DNA of 64,000 nt from the NCBI RefSeq assembly GCF_001955535.1, contig NZ_MPVN01000001.1, positions 1,984,001 to 2,048,000 of the forward strand, read 5' to 3'. The DNA comes from Paenibacillus sp. FSL H7-0326. Its GTDB lineage: Bacteria > Bacillota > Bacilli > Paenibacillales > Paenibacillaceae. The notes beneath the pieces were generated by a model that did no database searches, had not been told where the DNA came from, and saw nothing but the letters and a program-made list of their open reading frames with translations. Every line of letters begins with the position of its first letter. Within the stretch, counting starts at the first letter, position 1. Made by a program: the position numbers and the translations under genes. Shown here piece by piece: positions 55,531-64,000 of the stretch.

Positions 55531-57972
55531 TCAATAAAAGTTCAGTTCCAAGTTGCTTTCATTTTGCAAATTCAGACCATACTCTTCGTCATAAGCACTC
55601 TCACTCAGAATCAACACTTTACCATCTAGCAAACTTTTAAGTCCTTCATTTCTAGCGAGTATCTGCAATTCATGGTGGAATAACTGGATGGTATACTGCT
55701 GGGATTTCCTTAATAATCGTGTGAGATCACCTATTTGGGTATCACCATTCAGATCAGCAATAATATCTTTGCCTTCTTGCCCATATGGAACTATGACTGA
55801 TGTTGTCATATTGTCAATTACTTCAAAATGAGCTGCTGCTGTATTGTAGCTATTGGCTAAGTACAGAGGCAGGGCTGTCTGATGTCTGGTAGCGTAATCA
55901 TGAAAAAACGGGCTGTTCTTTCTAGCGGCGGTCAAAAGTCGGGAGATGGTAATGTCCGGTCCCAGTTGTGGTAAGCGGTAATTGAGATCTGAGCGAAAAT
56001 GACCATACAGTTCCTCAAAATATCTCTTCATTGCTTCTGTGGATAGCAATTGACCACCATGAGCTGAAGGATCTTTCAACATATCGATAAGGATCCACTT
56101 GGTTATCTGTTTGCCTGCCTTAATTTCTGGTAATTTGTCCAATTTCTCTTCCATATGGTCGATTACATATACCTGTCTCACTCCATACTCACCGTGACGG
56201 TTACATCTTCCTGCTGCTTGAGCAATAGAGTCAAGACCTGCCAATGATCGGATTACACATTCAAAACTCACATCCACCCCAGCCTCAATTAACTGAGTAC
56301 TGATACAGACAACTCTCTCTTTGTTTTTCAGATGAGTGCGTACCTTATTTAAAACGTCCTTGCGATGGGCAGCACACATGGAAGTACTCAAATGGTATAT
56401 AGATACATCTTCTCTTCTATCGGAAATTAATTGTGTATATAGCCTCTTAGCCACCGTTTTGGTATTTAGAATAATCAGTACACTATTGAGTTCTTCCATC
56501 TTCTCGGTGACAAATTCTGAAAGCTGATTATTATTCATTGTTATATTTGTTGCTTTGTCTATAATCTCTACTCTTTTGAAAGCGCTAATGACTTCATTCA
56601 GGTTATCAATGATTTCACCATCTGGATTCACTTCCAGCTTATTCTCAACATAATGAAGTGCAGGCTGAGTTGCGGTACAGAGCACTATACTTGTGGAACA
56701 GTAAGTTTTCATGAAATTCAAAGCCTGATTAAATAACGACACGCATGAAACAGGGACCTTCTGCACTTCGTCAAATATGATGATAGATTCACTTAAGTTA
56801 TGAAATCTTCGAATATTTCTGGACCCTTTAGCATAGATGACATTAAGAAATTGAACCATCGTCGAAAAAATAATGGGAGAATCCCAGTTATCCTTTGCCA
56901 GTTTCCATTTCTGCCGCTTATTAATCAGTCCATCCTCGAGTTCATCGTCATCATTAGAATCTTCTATAATGTTGGAATGATGCTCCAATATATTCTCATC
57001 GTCCATTAGTATCTGTCTGATTTCAGCTGTGTTTTGTTCAATAATAGTGGTATAAGGAAGGATATAAATGATTCGTTTCTTGTCATAATTCAATGCATGC
57101 CTCAGGGCATAGCGCAGACTCGCTAACGTTTTGCCCCCGCCTGTTGGTATAGATAAGGTGTAGATACCTGAGGGTTTGTCAGCAAACATCTCACATTGCT
57201 CAGACATTTGCCTTCGTAGAAGGTTAACAGGGTTATTATTTGACTCGGTTCGAAAGGATTCGATCTTCTTCATGAGGAGATCATAATAAGAAAAAAACAG
57301 GCTGCTTCTCTCAACTTCATTGATTTGTTCATTTTCTATGCCCTCTTCAAACAATCGCGTATTTGTTCGGTCAGCATCAATAAGTGCACTGAAAATAAAC
57401 TTGGTTAAAAACATCAGCTTCGTCTCCAATGCGTAAGATGCTTCTTGTGCCATAAATTGGTCCAATTCTTTTGCTGCCTGAGAGACGTACTTTGAAAATT
57501 CCTCCTTTCTCATTACGATTTCAAAAAAGGCTTTTTTCGCCTGTTCATATTCAAGAAGCTCTTTGTCCCGGACGCGGTCTAAAAATCTGGATTCCAAATT
57601 AGCATCCAGGTAGTCCTGCAGATAGGAATGATGGGAAATAATCGCATTGCCAACAATTTCGGCAAGTAGGGCAGTATTCAGTTGGCGTCCTTCTTGGTGA
57701 TACAACTCATATAAGAGCTTTCCACCGGCAGTCGAATGATCAACGCTGCCTCTTTTAGGTGGATGATCTGGATTTTGTACCGCTTCTAGTATGTATGTCC
57801 GAAAACGATCTGTAAATTTCCCCATGTCATGCAGTAATCCGGCCAATCCAGCAATATGAGCTACTCCTATCTTACTTCCAATAGATTCTGCCAACTTTTT
57901 TACTTCTAGAAGATGTGATTCTACCCGTTGCTGCGCTTGATCTCTCTCTCGAATATGCGCAATGAAATTCAT
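55531..57972 (-). CDS. cas3: Cas3 helicase-nuclease
   Basis: About 813 residues from [11 protein letters not shown], behind TGAGGAGGGCCCGA. N-terminal HD nuclease (His20, His48-Asp49 in LLHDMGKFT, then DHSTAGG) followed by an SF2 helicase: Walker A IPTGGGKT, motif II FDEVQ, motif III CTATQP, motif [14 protein letters not shown]. Degrades the target strand after Cascade binding. First gene of the cas operon (cas3-5-8-7-4-1-2). Confidence 0.97.
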   Translation of the reverse strand: MNFIAHIRERDQAQQRVESHLLEVKKLAESIGSKIGVAHIAGLAGLLHDMGKFTDRFRTYILEAVQNPDHPPKRGSVDHSTAGGKLLYELYHQEGRQLNTALLAEIVGNAIISHHSYLQDYLDANLESRFLDRVRDKELLEYEQAKKAFFEIVMRKEEFSKYVSQAAKELDQFMAQEASYALETKLMFLTKFIFSALIDADRTNTRLFEEGIENEQINEVERSSLFFSYYDLLMKKIESFRTESNNNPVNLLRRQMSEQCEMFADKPSGIYTLSIPTGGGKTLASLRYALRHALNYDKKRIIYILPYTTIIEQNTAEIRQILMDDENILEHHSNIIEDSNDDDELEDGLINKRQKWKLAKDNWDSPIIFSTMVQFLNVIYAKGSRNIRRFHNLSESIIIFDEVQKVPVSCVSLFNQALNFMKTYCSTSIVLCTATQPALHYVENKLEVNPDGEIIDNLNEVISAFKRVEIIDKATNITMNNNQLSEFVTEKMEELNSVLIILNTKTVAKRLYTQLISDRREDVSIYHLSTSMCAAHRKDVLNKVRTHLKNKERVVCISTQLIEAGVDVSFECVIRSLAGLDSIAQAAGRCNRHGEYGVRQVYVIDHMEEKLDKLPEIKAGKQITKWILIDMLKDPSAHGGQLLSTEAMKRYFEELYGHFRSDLNYRLPQLGPDITISRLLTAARKNSPFFHDYATRHQTALPLYLANSYNTAAAHFEVIDNMTTSVIVPYGQEGKDIIADLNGDTQIGDLTRLLRKSQQYTIQLFHHELQILARNEGLKSLLDGKVLILSESAYDEEYGLNLQNESNLELNFY

Positions 57973-58055
57973 TCGGGCCCTCCTCATTTTTATATTGTCT
58001 ACATTTGGATTTCTAATCTAGTATTAATATATAGATTAAATTTGTCCACAGTCTG

Positions 58056-58346
58056 TCACCAAACATATGTTTCTAAAAAATGGGATATATCTTTTGACAA
58101 ACTACGTTGATCTCGTAAGAGATCTTTCCCCTTATTAATTAACTCCGCCATCTCATACGGTACCATTGAAACAGTCTCTCCTCTCCGCAATCTAATTTGT
58201 TCCATATGGTTTAGATTCTCACGAGTGCAATCAAAAGAATTTTTACAAAATGGGGTGAGAGAAGTCGAAGTCGTTTCATAAAGCAATTTCTGATTACTTC
58301 GTCTTTTCCCACATGCCTTACAGACACATGTTAGGGGCTTGTTCAT
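58056..58346 (-). CDS. Small cysteine-rich protein upstream of cas3
   Basis: About 96 residues from the ATG at 58346 (MNKPLTCVCKACG), behind GATGAGGAGTGC; an upstream in-frame ATG adds seven residues. Four or more cysteines in CVCKACGKRR and FCKNSFDC could form a zinc ribbon. The C-terminal half is helical and charged (EMAELINKGKDLLRDQ). I do not recognise the family. It lies 83 bp before cas3 on the same strand, between the cas operon and array 2, so it may be co-transcribed or regulate cas. It could also be an unrelated small gene. Confidence 0.7.
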   Translation of the reverse strand: MNKPLTCVCKACGKRRSNQKLLYETTSTSLTPFCKNSFDCTRENLNHMEQIRLRRGETVSMVPYEMAELINKGKDLLRDQRSLSKDISHFLETYVW

Positions 58347-58862
58347 CGGGGAGCACTCCTCATCCATATATTCTTTAGTAAATAAATTGACCTTTAATTA
58401 CATTATTATTGAAGTCCAAATTTTCCGAAAAAAATTTAGAGAATATCTTTGGAAATAAAGATAGTCACTTTAGGAAAATTCATTTTGTTTAAGAGTGGGC
58501 TAATTATAATCCATTAAAAGAAAAACTTTTGAAGTGATAATCATGGGGTAGATTACATTTTAGTACAACCAAAACGAATGTAATTCTGAGAAGAAAATAT
58601 CGTGTTCCTTAATCGGGGAATAAGTCTGTAAAAAATAAGGGGCAGCTCTCACATAACTGCCCTTGATTAGTACTAATTACATTTTTATTTTTTAAATCCA
58701 CGCTGACTAACCGCGACGAATATATCCTATCATATAAAATTCCTTTTTTCAATAAAAATTACAAATTATGAGAGATTCAGCTTCAGTGAATTAGGGTTAT
58801 TATGCTGCATGTCTATGGTGCAGGTTGCAATCCACAAATTTCGATCCGATGAGGCTGTCAAG
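58347..58862. other. AT-rich region between array 2 and the cas operon
   Basis: No gene is visible. It must hold the cas (or small-gene) promoter on the minus strand. It contains a terminator (58628-58663), an AATCCACGCTGA (58694-58705) that mirrors TCAGCGTGGATT at 48477-48488, and fragments resembling decayed CRISPR repeats near 58694 and 58823. Confidence 0.5.
58628..58663 (-). terminator. Terminator, probably of CRISPR array 2
   Basis: AAGGGCAG pairs with CTGCCCCTT around an 11-base loop and is followed on the minus strand by ATTTTTT. It lies beyond the distal end of array 2 and would stop the pre-crRNA before the small gene at 58346. Confidence 0.65.
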
Positions 58863-59439
58863 GATTTAATGCTCACCTTCACGTAGGATGCGACACCTAC
58901 CACCTTCAAAATGATATACTTTCGGCTTAGGTTTCAATCCACACACCCACGTAGGATGCGACGCTATTATTTGGGGAGGAATACATAGTGCCTTACAGCA
59001 TTTCAATCCACGCATCCACGTAGGATGCGACGGAGGAAGCCAGCGTAGCCCCACAGCCCATTGAAATTTCAATCCACGCATCCACGTAGGATGCGACATT
59101 TGAACGCGAATACGTTGGGTCAATCTTGTCTTCGATTTCAATCCACGCATCCACGTAGGATGCGACGTCCAACTATGCAGCTTATTTGCATATTGCAAGC
59201 GAATTTCAATCCACGCATCCACGTACGATGCGACTACAATATCACGCATTAGGATTGTACCCCTTTCAAATTTCAATCCACGCATCCACGTAGGATGCGA
59301 CCGCCGTTAAGGACGGCAGTAAATGGTGGTAGACCACGATTTCAATCCACGCATCCACGTAGGATGCGACGTTGTGCGAACGAAAATGATGCGCGCGCAG
59401 ATAGACGATTTCAATCCACGCATCCACGTAGGATGCGAC
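58863..59439 (-). CRISPR. Type I-C CRISPR array 2, 9 repeats
   Basis: Nine repeats of 32 bp with eight spacers of 34-37 bp. Seven are (near-)standard: starts 59000, 59066, 59135, 59203, 59270, 59339 and 59408. The two most distal ones (58863 and 58931) are increasingly degenerate. The repeat differs from array 1 by one fixed base (ACGTAGGATG in place of ACGTGGGATG), which falls in the hairpin loop of the RNA. The copy at 59203 has a private change (TACGATG). Orientation is the same as array 1, with the leader on the 59440 side. The same Cas proteins should serve both. Confidence 0.98.
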
Positions 59440-59608
59440 TCCGATATTCTAGCAAGTATTGTCGAAATATCGATAAAAAAAGGGATGTATATGAATATTA
59501 ACTACTTCCATCTCATATCACATAACATATATTATCAATAATACAAAAAAATCGTGAATAATAAAGTGCGAATCTCCCTACAAATTTATGTTCACTATAC
59601 ATTCGCAC
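59440..59608 (-). promoter_or_regulatory. Leader of CRISPR array 2
   Basis: Homologous to the array 1 leader without gaps: TCCGATATT next to the repeat, TGTCGA at +21, and inverted repeat GTGCGAA (59566-59572) / TTCGCAC (59602-59608) with a 29-bp spacer starting 127 bp from the repeat. It should drive the array 2 transcript and allow spacer uptake. Confidence 0.8.
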
Positions 59609-59636
59609 TTTAAATTTCTAGTACCTGTAATTAACA

Positions 59637-59795
59637 TTACTTCTTCTTCCGATTAACTAGATAGAGTCCTAATGCACAAATTATGATCGCTGTGATGGAC
59701 AGCATAACGTTGCTTGACGACATATCGGTGATGAGCAAGCCCAAGATGGCGATAAGGATCAGCACCGAATACATCATATTAATAATTGCCTTCAT
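59637..59795 (-). CDS. 52-residue two-TM membrane protein
   Basis: A small gene with a very strong ribosome site (GGAGGAGAGGAGTTTA before ATG 59795). The product has two hydrophobic helices (MMYSVLILIAILGLLI and VMLSITAIIICALGLYLV) joined by a short polar turn and ends in a basic tail NRKKK, so both ends are probably cytoplasmic. I do not recognise the family. It sits 29 bp before the array 2 leader inverted repeat, in the same direction. The gap 59796-60044 holds the promoter region of this gene and of the chemoreceptor. Confidence 0.8.
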   Translation of the reverse strand: MKAIINMMYSVLILIAILGLLITDMSSSNVMLSITAIIICALGLYLVNRKKK

Positions 59796-60044
59796 TAAAC
59801 TCCTCTCCTCCTGCTCTAAGGTAATTTCTTACAAGTCATAAAAAGCCCTAAGCTATGTATAGATTTTGGACGATATATTTAAAGATTGAATCCATTTCAT
59901 TGCTGCATAGAACGATGAATGTGATTTGGCCGATAATGTTTATCTTAACATTTTTACAAGATACCAGGCCATTATTGGAGCAACATTCTTTTGTGAACAG
60001 ATAAACGCCCGAAATATTTATTTTCAATTACAGGAGGAACATGA

Positions 60045-61487
60045 ATGACGCAAGATTTACTCGAACTACACAAAAGAAACGGTCTGCTGGTATTGCTGCT
60101 GTGGATATGCACCGTCCTTGGTATCGTATCGACAATCGATTCGCTGGATGGGGTATTGTCAATCGCCTATCCTGCCATTCCTATTTGTTTATTAAGCACC
60201 TTCCTGTATTGGAAAAAACTCTTCATACCGCAAATTAGATACTTAATGGTAATCGGTATTAACATTATCAGCTTCTCAATTATGTCGATGGGCTCAGCTG
60301 TGACCAATTCTCTCGTATTATACTTGGGACTGGCCTTCTGCTCCCTCTATATGGATCGATTCATTATGATTGTAAATGGAATCATTGGGCTGGCCTTGTT
60401 GAATTATTTTGCCGCTACTGCCTATATCAATGTGGATGTCATCAGCCTCAACACGTTCTATATCGTCGTTCTCCTGACCTTAATTGGACAGAGTACGGTC
60501 GGAACCCGAATGCTGAAAAATATGGACGTCAGCATGAAAGAGGCGAACGATGCCAAAGAACGGGTTGAAGTGCTCATTAATGAAGCAAGAACGGTTTCTA
60601 CAACGCTGAATACCTCAGGCAAGGAACTGAATGAAAATGCCGTCATGGCAGGAAAGATCAACGCTGAGGTTCTGGCTGCATTTCACGAGATGTCTGCAGG
60701 TATCGAATCCCAGGCAAGCAGCGTTTCGGACATCAGCTCTGCGATGGAGAGTCTGAATGATTCGGTGCAGCGCACCTTTGCGGCCTCAGAGACAACAAGT
60801 GAAAAGGCCAACAAGGCTGCCGAGCTGACAAAGGAAGGCCAAGACCAGATTACCGATCTTGCAGCCAAAATGCATCAGGTCTCTGAGCTCGTTGATAATA
60901 CAGCCGTGATCATGGATAAGGTCAATTCGGAAAATGTTAAAATTGGCGGCATCCTCTCTTCCATTGAGGAGATCGCCAAGCAGACCAATCTCCTGTCCTT
61001 CAACGCTTCGATTGAAGCGGCTCGTGCAGGAGAACACGGGAGAGGCTTCGCTGTTGTCGCCGAGGAGATCCGCCAGCTTGCTCAGCTGACACACCGTGCT
61101 TCATCAGATATTGCAGGTATTCTATCTTCGATTCAGAATAATATCAGCTCAGCTGCGGTCCGCATTTCAGAGGGCCAGACCGCTTCCCGCTCTGGTGCGG
61201 AATCAGCGGATATCATCACCGCTTTATTTCAGGAGATCAATGCAAATACGAAGGAAGTTATGGATCAGGCAGATCATCTGCTCGATCTGAATATGCAGCT
61301 CCAGTCTGCATCCACTCAAATTACGGATGAGATCGCCTCCGTATCCTCCGTTACAGAACAATCTGCCGCTTCCGTCGAGGAAGTGCTGGCAAGTGCCGAG
61401 CTGCAGCAGTATCGGGTGAACGAAATTGTGGCAAGTATTCAGAAGCTCAATGAAATCGCTCAAGCTATCGACAAGACCTTGCAGTAA
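60045..61487 (+). CDS. Methyl-accepting chemotaxis protein, six-TM type
   Basis: A 480-residue chemoreceptor. Residues ~13-155 hold about six membrane segments with only short loops, so there is no large external ligand domain; it may sense membrane state or a small diffusible signal. The cytoplasmic methyl-accepting domain (~170-480) is complete, including the hairpin tip [21 protein letters not shown] (quoted in part). The start is ATG behind AGGAGGAACATGA. Followed by a long hairpin. Confidence 0.92.
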   Translation: MTQDLLELHKRNGLLVLLLWICTVLGIVSTIDSLDGVLSIAYPAIPICLLSTFLYWKKLFIPQIRYLMVIGINIISFSIMSMGSAVTNSLVLYLGLAFCSLYMDRFIMIVNGIIGLALLNYFAATAYINVDVISLNTFYIVVLLTLIGQSTVGTRMLKNMDVSMKEANDAKERVEVLINEARTVSTTLNTSGKELNENAVMAGKINAEVLAAFHEMSAGIESQASSVSDISSAMESLNDSVQRTFAASETTSEKANKAAELTKEGQDQITDLAAKMHQVSELVDNTAVIMDKVNSENVKIGGILSSIEEIAKQTNLLSFNASIEAARAGEHGRGFAVVAEEIRQLAQLTHRASSDIAGILSSIQNNISSAAVRISEGQTASRSGAESADIITALFQEINANTKEVMDQADHLLDLNMQLQSASTQITDEIASVSSVTEQSAASVEEVLASAELQQYRVNEIVASIQKLNEIAQAIDKTLQ

Positions 61488-61548
61488 CGGTCACAGTAAC
61501 ATTGATTCTTCAGACTAACCATGCCCATTTCAGTGAACCACTCATATA

Positions 61549-61626
61549 AAAGGAAGCCTCCCTGCGTATTAAACGATGACCCAGATTGTGAGTCGTTTTA
61601 ATGAACAGCCAGAGAAGCTTCCTTTT
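61549..61626 (+). terminator. Nested hairpin after the chemoreceptor gene
   Basis: AAAGGAAGC pairs with GCTTCCTTT, and inside it ATTAAACGA pairs with TCGTTTTAAT (one bulge). T5 follows. The remaining sequence to 61792 holds no convincing gene. Confidence 0.7.
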
Positions 61627-61792
61627 TCTCGTTTATGGATAGAGGGGTGCTTCCTCGTGTCAGCCTTCCTCTTGGTGAAACACAGCCCAATTCCAGCGAC
61701 TTATCAAAAAAAGCTGCCGGCTCATCTCCTCGAAGGTCCAGTCCTTCCTTCCAGATCGCACATAGAATGTATAAATGATCAGGAAGAAGTGA

Positions 61793-62446
61793 ATGGACAT
61801 GATCCTGCAAGAAATTCAAGGTGCCTATGATTGCTACGTAAGCCTAGGAAGCTCATGCGAGCCGGCAGCCCACTTGCGGCGGAAAGGGCTTCGCACCTTC
61901 TCTGCCCCGCTCGACTGGTCGGTCTCCTTATCACTGACTGATGTAAATCGGCTGCTGCAGAATCGTTTCCAGGGATACATGGAGCTACCCAACATGGGAC
62001 TGATCGACGGATACGCCACCTTTGTGGACAATGAGAAGGTGACACCGCTGAAATCCTATTTTGTGAAAGACCACTATTATAATGTCATATCGGTTCATGA
62101 TTTCCCCGTCGTCGAGGGGCAGGCATGGACAGCAGTCTATCCCGAGTTCAAGCAAAAAATCGACATGCGCAGCCAGCGTCTTCTGGAAGTATTAAGCACG
62201 AGCAGAAGAGTGCTGTTCATCCGCTGGGGCAGCACATATGAGGAAGCGCTTCAGCTGCAAAATATACTCCGCCCCCTTACTGGCGGCAGCTATAACATTC
62301 TGATCGTGAATGGTATGGATGGACTGACATCCGTCGTCGATAACGGCTGGGCGCTTCCTGGCATCTGCTCTCTTGGCATTCCGAACCGGGCTGGCGATGA
62401 TGCAACATGGGATGTTTTGCTGAACGGGTTTAGTTTGCAGACATAA
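61793..62446 (+). CDS. DUF1796-family putative cysteine peptidase
   Basis: A 217-residue protein with DUF1796 features: YDCYVSLGSSCEPAAHLRRKGLR (quoted in two parts: SLGSSCEPAAHL, RRKGLR), SAPLDWSVSLSL and SVHDFPV. The conserved Cys (~22) in SLGSSC and later His and Asp suggest a papain-like fold; peptidase activity is a family prediction, not shown here. ATG 61793 or 61799, behind AGGAAGAAG. No partner gene is adjacent. Confidence 0.82.
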   Translation: MDMILQEIQGAYDCYVSLGSSCEPAAHLRRKGLRTFSAPLDWSVSLSLTDVNRLLQNRFQGYMELPNMGLIDGYATFVDNEKVTPLKSYFVKDHYYNVISVHDFPVVEGQAWTAVYPEFKQKIDMRSQRLLEVLSTSRRVLFIRWGSTYEEALQLQNILRPLTGGSYNILIVNGMDGLTSVVDNGWALPGICSLGIPNRAGDDATWDVLLNGFSLQT

Positions 62447-62528
62447 TGCGCCGCTGTTGTTTCCGACTGTTGTATTCATTATTTATTGTTCTTTTCCAAT
62501 GGAGGGACAAATCTTCATTACCAAAAAA

Positions 62529-62576
62529 ATAAAGGCAGCTATAGGTGAGATGATTCTCCACTATTGCTGCCTTTAT
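62529..62576. terminator. Bidirectional terminator between DUF1796 and GH30 genes
   Basis: ATAAAGGCAGC pairs with GCTGCCTTTAT; inner bases also pair (TATAGGTGAGA with TCTCCACTATT). On the minus strand ATTTTTTTT follows, which suits the GH30 gene ending at 62601. Confidence 0.85.
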
Positions 62577-62600
62577 GAATTGAAGGAAATTGAAAAATGG

Positions 62601-63956
62601 TTAAGCGCCGAAGGCGAGAGTTACAGCGCTTTTGGCTTCCATTTGGAAGCTTAGAGCTTCTTCTGTACCTGGCATCTGGACCTGTACATTATTCGCTTCC
62701 TCACTGTCATTGAAGATTACGACGGCGATGGAGCCGTCCGTATTCCTGAACGCCACGGAACGAACCGTTTCATTGCTGCTGGAGCCGATGCGCACCGCCT
62801 TCGGGCGAATATGCTTGCTGAAATGGGCAAGCGCATAATAATCAAGCGTATACGTCAGCTCGCGGGTCTCCTGATGAACCGTCACAATTCCGCGGCAGGT
62901 GCTCTTGCCAAAGCCCGGCACTGCCGGTCCATTGTTCTCATCGAGTGCCATATTCCACAGCACAAACGATTTGCTGTAATTGCGCAGAATTTCAATGCCT
63001 GTACGCATGACATTGGAGAAGGCCTGCTCAAATGGCGGAATCCATTCCCCGCCGGAGCCTTCCGTGAAATGCACCTCTTTGTCCGGGAAGGCCTGAAATA
63101 CATCGGTCTGTGCGCCAGGACGGCCCCCATACCAATGCCATGCAACACCGTCCACAGCTTCCAGCGCCTGGTCAAGCACGGTCAGCGGGTACTCTGGCTT
63201 ATCCCAGTTGTGATCGTAGCACAATATCTTGGTATCTATTCCATTTCTGATGAAGCTTGGCTTCAGATGCTCCTTAATGAACCGTGCCTGATCCTCCGCC
63301 GGAAATATCATTCCCGGGTAGTGACCGGGCGAATACAAGGATTCATTCTGCGGTGTAATCGCATAGACTGACAAGCCATGCTCCGCATATGCCTTAATAT
63401 ACCGTACAAAATATTCAGCATATACCGGATAGTATTGCTCGATCAGCTCGCCGCCGATCATGGAGCCGCTTGTCTTCATCCAGCCCGGCGGGCTCCAGGG
63501 GGAGCCCATCAGCTTGAGCTGAGGATTCAGCCGCACCGCTTCTTTCATGAGCGGAATAATGTCCGCCTCATCATGCCGGGTAGAGAATTTTTCAAGCTCT
63601 GGGTCAGTGTCTCCCTCCGGCAGATCATTATAGCTGTAGAAGTCCCGGGCATAATCCGAAGCTCCCATCGGATTCCGTATAACGGACAACCCGATCCCTT
63701 CTGCAGCGTCAAACAGCCGGCGCATCAGCTCCTCACGCTGCTCAGGCGAGAGCACCTGATGAATTAGATAGGCAGCCGAATCGGTGAAGGATGCTCCGAA
63801 GCCATCCATCTCCTGATACTGCTCGCTGTCATCGATAATAATGCTGTACGTTTGTGCCTCAGCGTCCGGCGGTGTAAGCTCTGCTCTCGTTTTGTTTACA
63901 AACAACGATTGTTCTCCATTTGATTCGTAGATGTTCAGGTCCTTCAAGTTCTGCAT
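62601..63956 (-). CDS. GH30 glycoside hydrolase (glucosylceramidase-like)
   Basis: A 451-residue GH30 enzyme without a signal peptide, so probably cytoplasmic. The (beta/alpha)8 barrel has the acid/base Glu205 in AITPQNES and the nucleophile Glu299 in VHFTEGSGG. The C-terminal beta-sandwich (RSVAFRNTDGSIAVVIFND) is typical of the family. GH30 members of this type act on beta-glucosides, beta-1,6-glucan or xylosides; I cannot choose. The start is ATG behind GGAGAACAGC. Its promoter lies at or beyond the right edge. Confidence 0.92.
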   Translation of the reverse strand: MQNLKDLNIYESNGEQSLFVNKTRAELTPPDAEAQTYSIIIDDSEQYQEMDGFGASFTDSAAYLIHQVLSPEQREELMRRLFDAAEGIGLSVIRNPMGASDYARDFYSYNDLPEGDTDPELEKFSTRHDEADIIPLMKEAVRLNPQLKLMGSPWSPPGWMKTSGSMIGGELIEQYYPVYAEYFVRYIKAYAEHGLSVYAITPQNESLYSPGHYPGMIFPAEDQARFIKEHLKPSFIRNGIDTKILCYDHNWDKPEYPLTVLDQALEAVDGVAWHWYGGRPGAQTDVFQAFPDKEVHFTEGSGGEWIPPFEQAFSNVMRTGIEILRNYSKSFVLWNMALDENNGPAVPGFGKSTCRGIVTVHQETRELTYTLDYYALAHFSKHIRPKAVRIGSSSNETVRSVAFRNTDGSIAVVIFNDSEEANNVQVQMPGTEEALSFQMEAKSAVTLAFGA

Positions 63957-64000
63957 GCTGTTCTCCTCCGTGTCCCCGTACTTTATTCGTTCTTCGCTGT

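Noticed and set aside
58823..58854. Possible extra decayed CRISPR repeat (GTTGCAATCCAC)
   Set aside because: The spacing to the next repeat would be only about 8 bp, so it cannot be a regular array unit.
58866..59285. Open frame across array 2
   Set aside because: Repeat-derived periodic peptide, same reason as in array 1.
61576..61830. 84-codon plus-strand frame between chemoreceptor and DUF1796 genes
   Set aside because: It starts inside the terminator hairpin, overlaps the next gene and lacks a ribosome site.

Overview
The window looks like a chromosome segment of a soil- or plant-associated Paenibacillus (Bacillota). Genes have strong AGGAGG-type ribosome binding sites and several TTG/GTG starts. 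There are many Lpl/Yte/Ytc-type sugar importers, YesM/YesN-type two-component systems, SLH-like surface proteins and a type I-C CRISPR system of the Bacillus/Paenibacillus kind. No rRNA or tRNA genes were seen.

Layout: (1) 1-15.2 kb, all on the minus strand, is carbohydrate uptake. It starts with the beginning of an orphan sugar-sensing binding protein that runs off the left edge, followed by a GtsABC-like glucose/mannose-type ABC importer and a six-hairpin glycosidase. Next comes a rhamnogalacturonan-type locus: solute-binding lipoprotein, two permeases, a membrane AraC regulator and a long GH105 hydrolase. (2) 15.5-19.8 kb is a visibly more AT-rich plus-strand cassette: RpiR regulator, RraA-family aldolase/decarboxylase, a DUF1932 dehydrogenase, a TRAP large permease and a small membrane protein. 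(3) 20.0-24.5 kb holds a SnoaL-like protein and a histidine kinase/OmpR regulator/SLH-like surface protein set. (4) 24.9-30.6 kb is a biuret/allophanate nitrogen-scavenging cluster (BiuH-like amidohydrolase, NCS1 permease, PucR regulator, AtzF) with a perfect TnrA/GlnR box in front. (5) 30.6-33.4 kb holds an alpha/beta hydrolase, a Fic protein and an aldo/keto reductase. (6) 33.4-40.7 kb is an LplB/YtcP/lipoprotein importer with its YesM/YesN pair. (7) 40.8-48.2 kb has a GNAT acetyltransferase, a giant CheB-CheR-PAS-kinase, an unknown small protein, a standalone CarH-type B12-binding protein with a partner, and a DUF4097 lipoprotein. (8) 48.4-59.6 kb is a complete type I-C CRISPR-Cas locus with an array at each end. 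(9) 59.6-64 kb holds a 52-residue membrane protein, a six-TM chemoreceptor, a DUF1796 protein and a GH30 glycosidase.

How the parts work together: none of the three ABC importers has its own ATPase here, so they presumably share a MsmX-type ATPase encoded elsewhere. The GtsA-like binding-protein gene and its permease genes each have a promoter with the same CTGGA direct-repeat element exactly 24 bp from the -10 box, so both are probably switched by one activator, with a cre-like site on the binding-protein promoter. The biuret cluster would import a urea-like nitrogen compound and degrade it through allophanate under nitrogen control. The two CRISPR arrays share one cas operon. Their leaders align without gaps and carry an inverted repeat at exactly the same distance from the first repeat.

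Most notable signals: the conserved leader inverted repeat, the paired CTGGA promoters, the DNA-binding-domain-less CarH-like B12 protein next to a CheB/CheR/kinase hybrid, and a small cysteine-rich protein encoded between array 2 and cas3.
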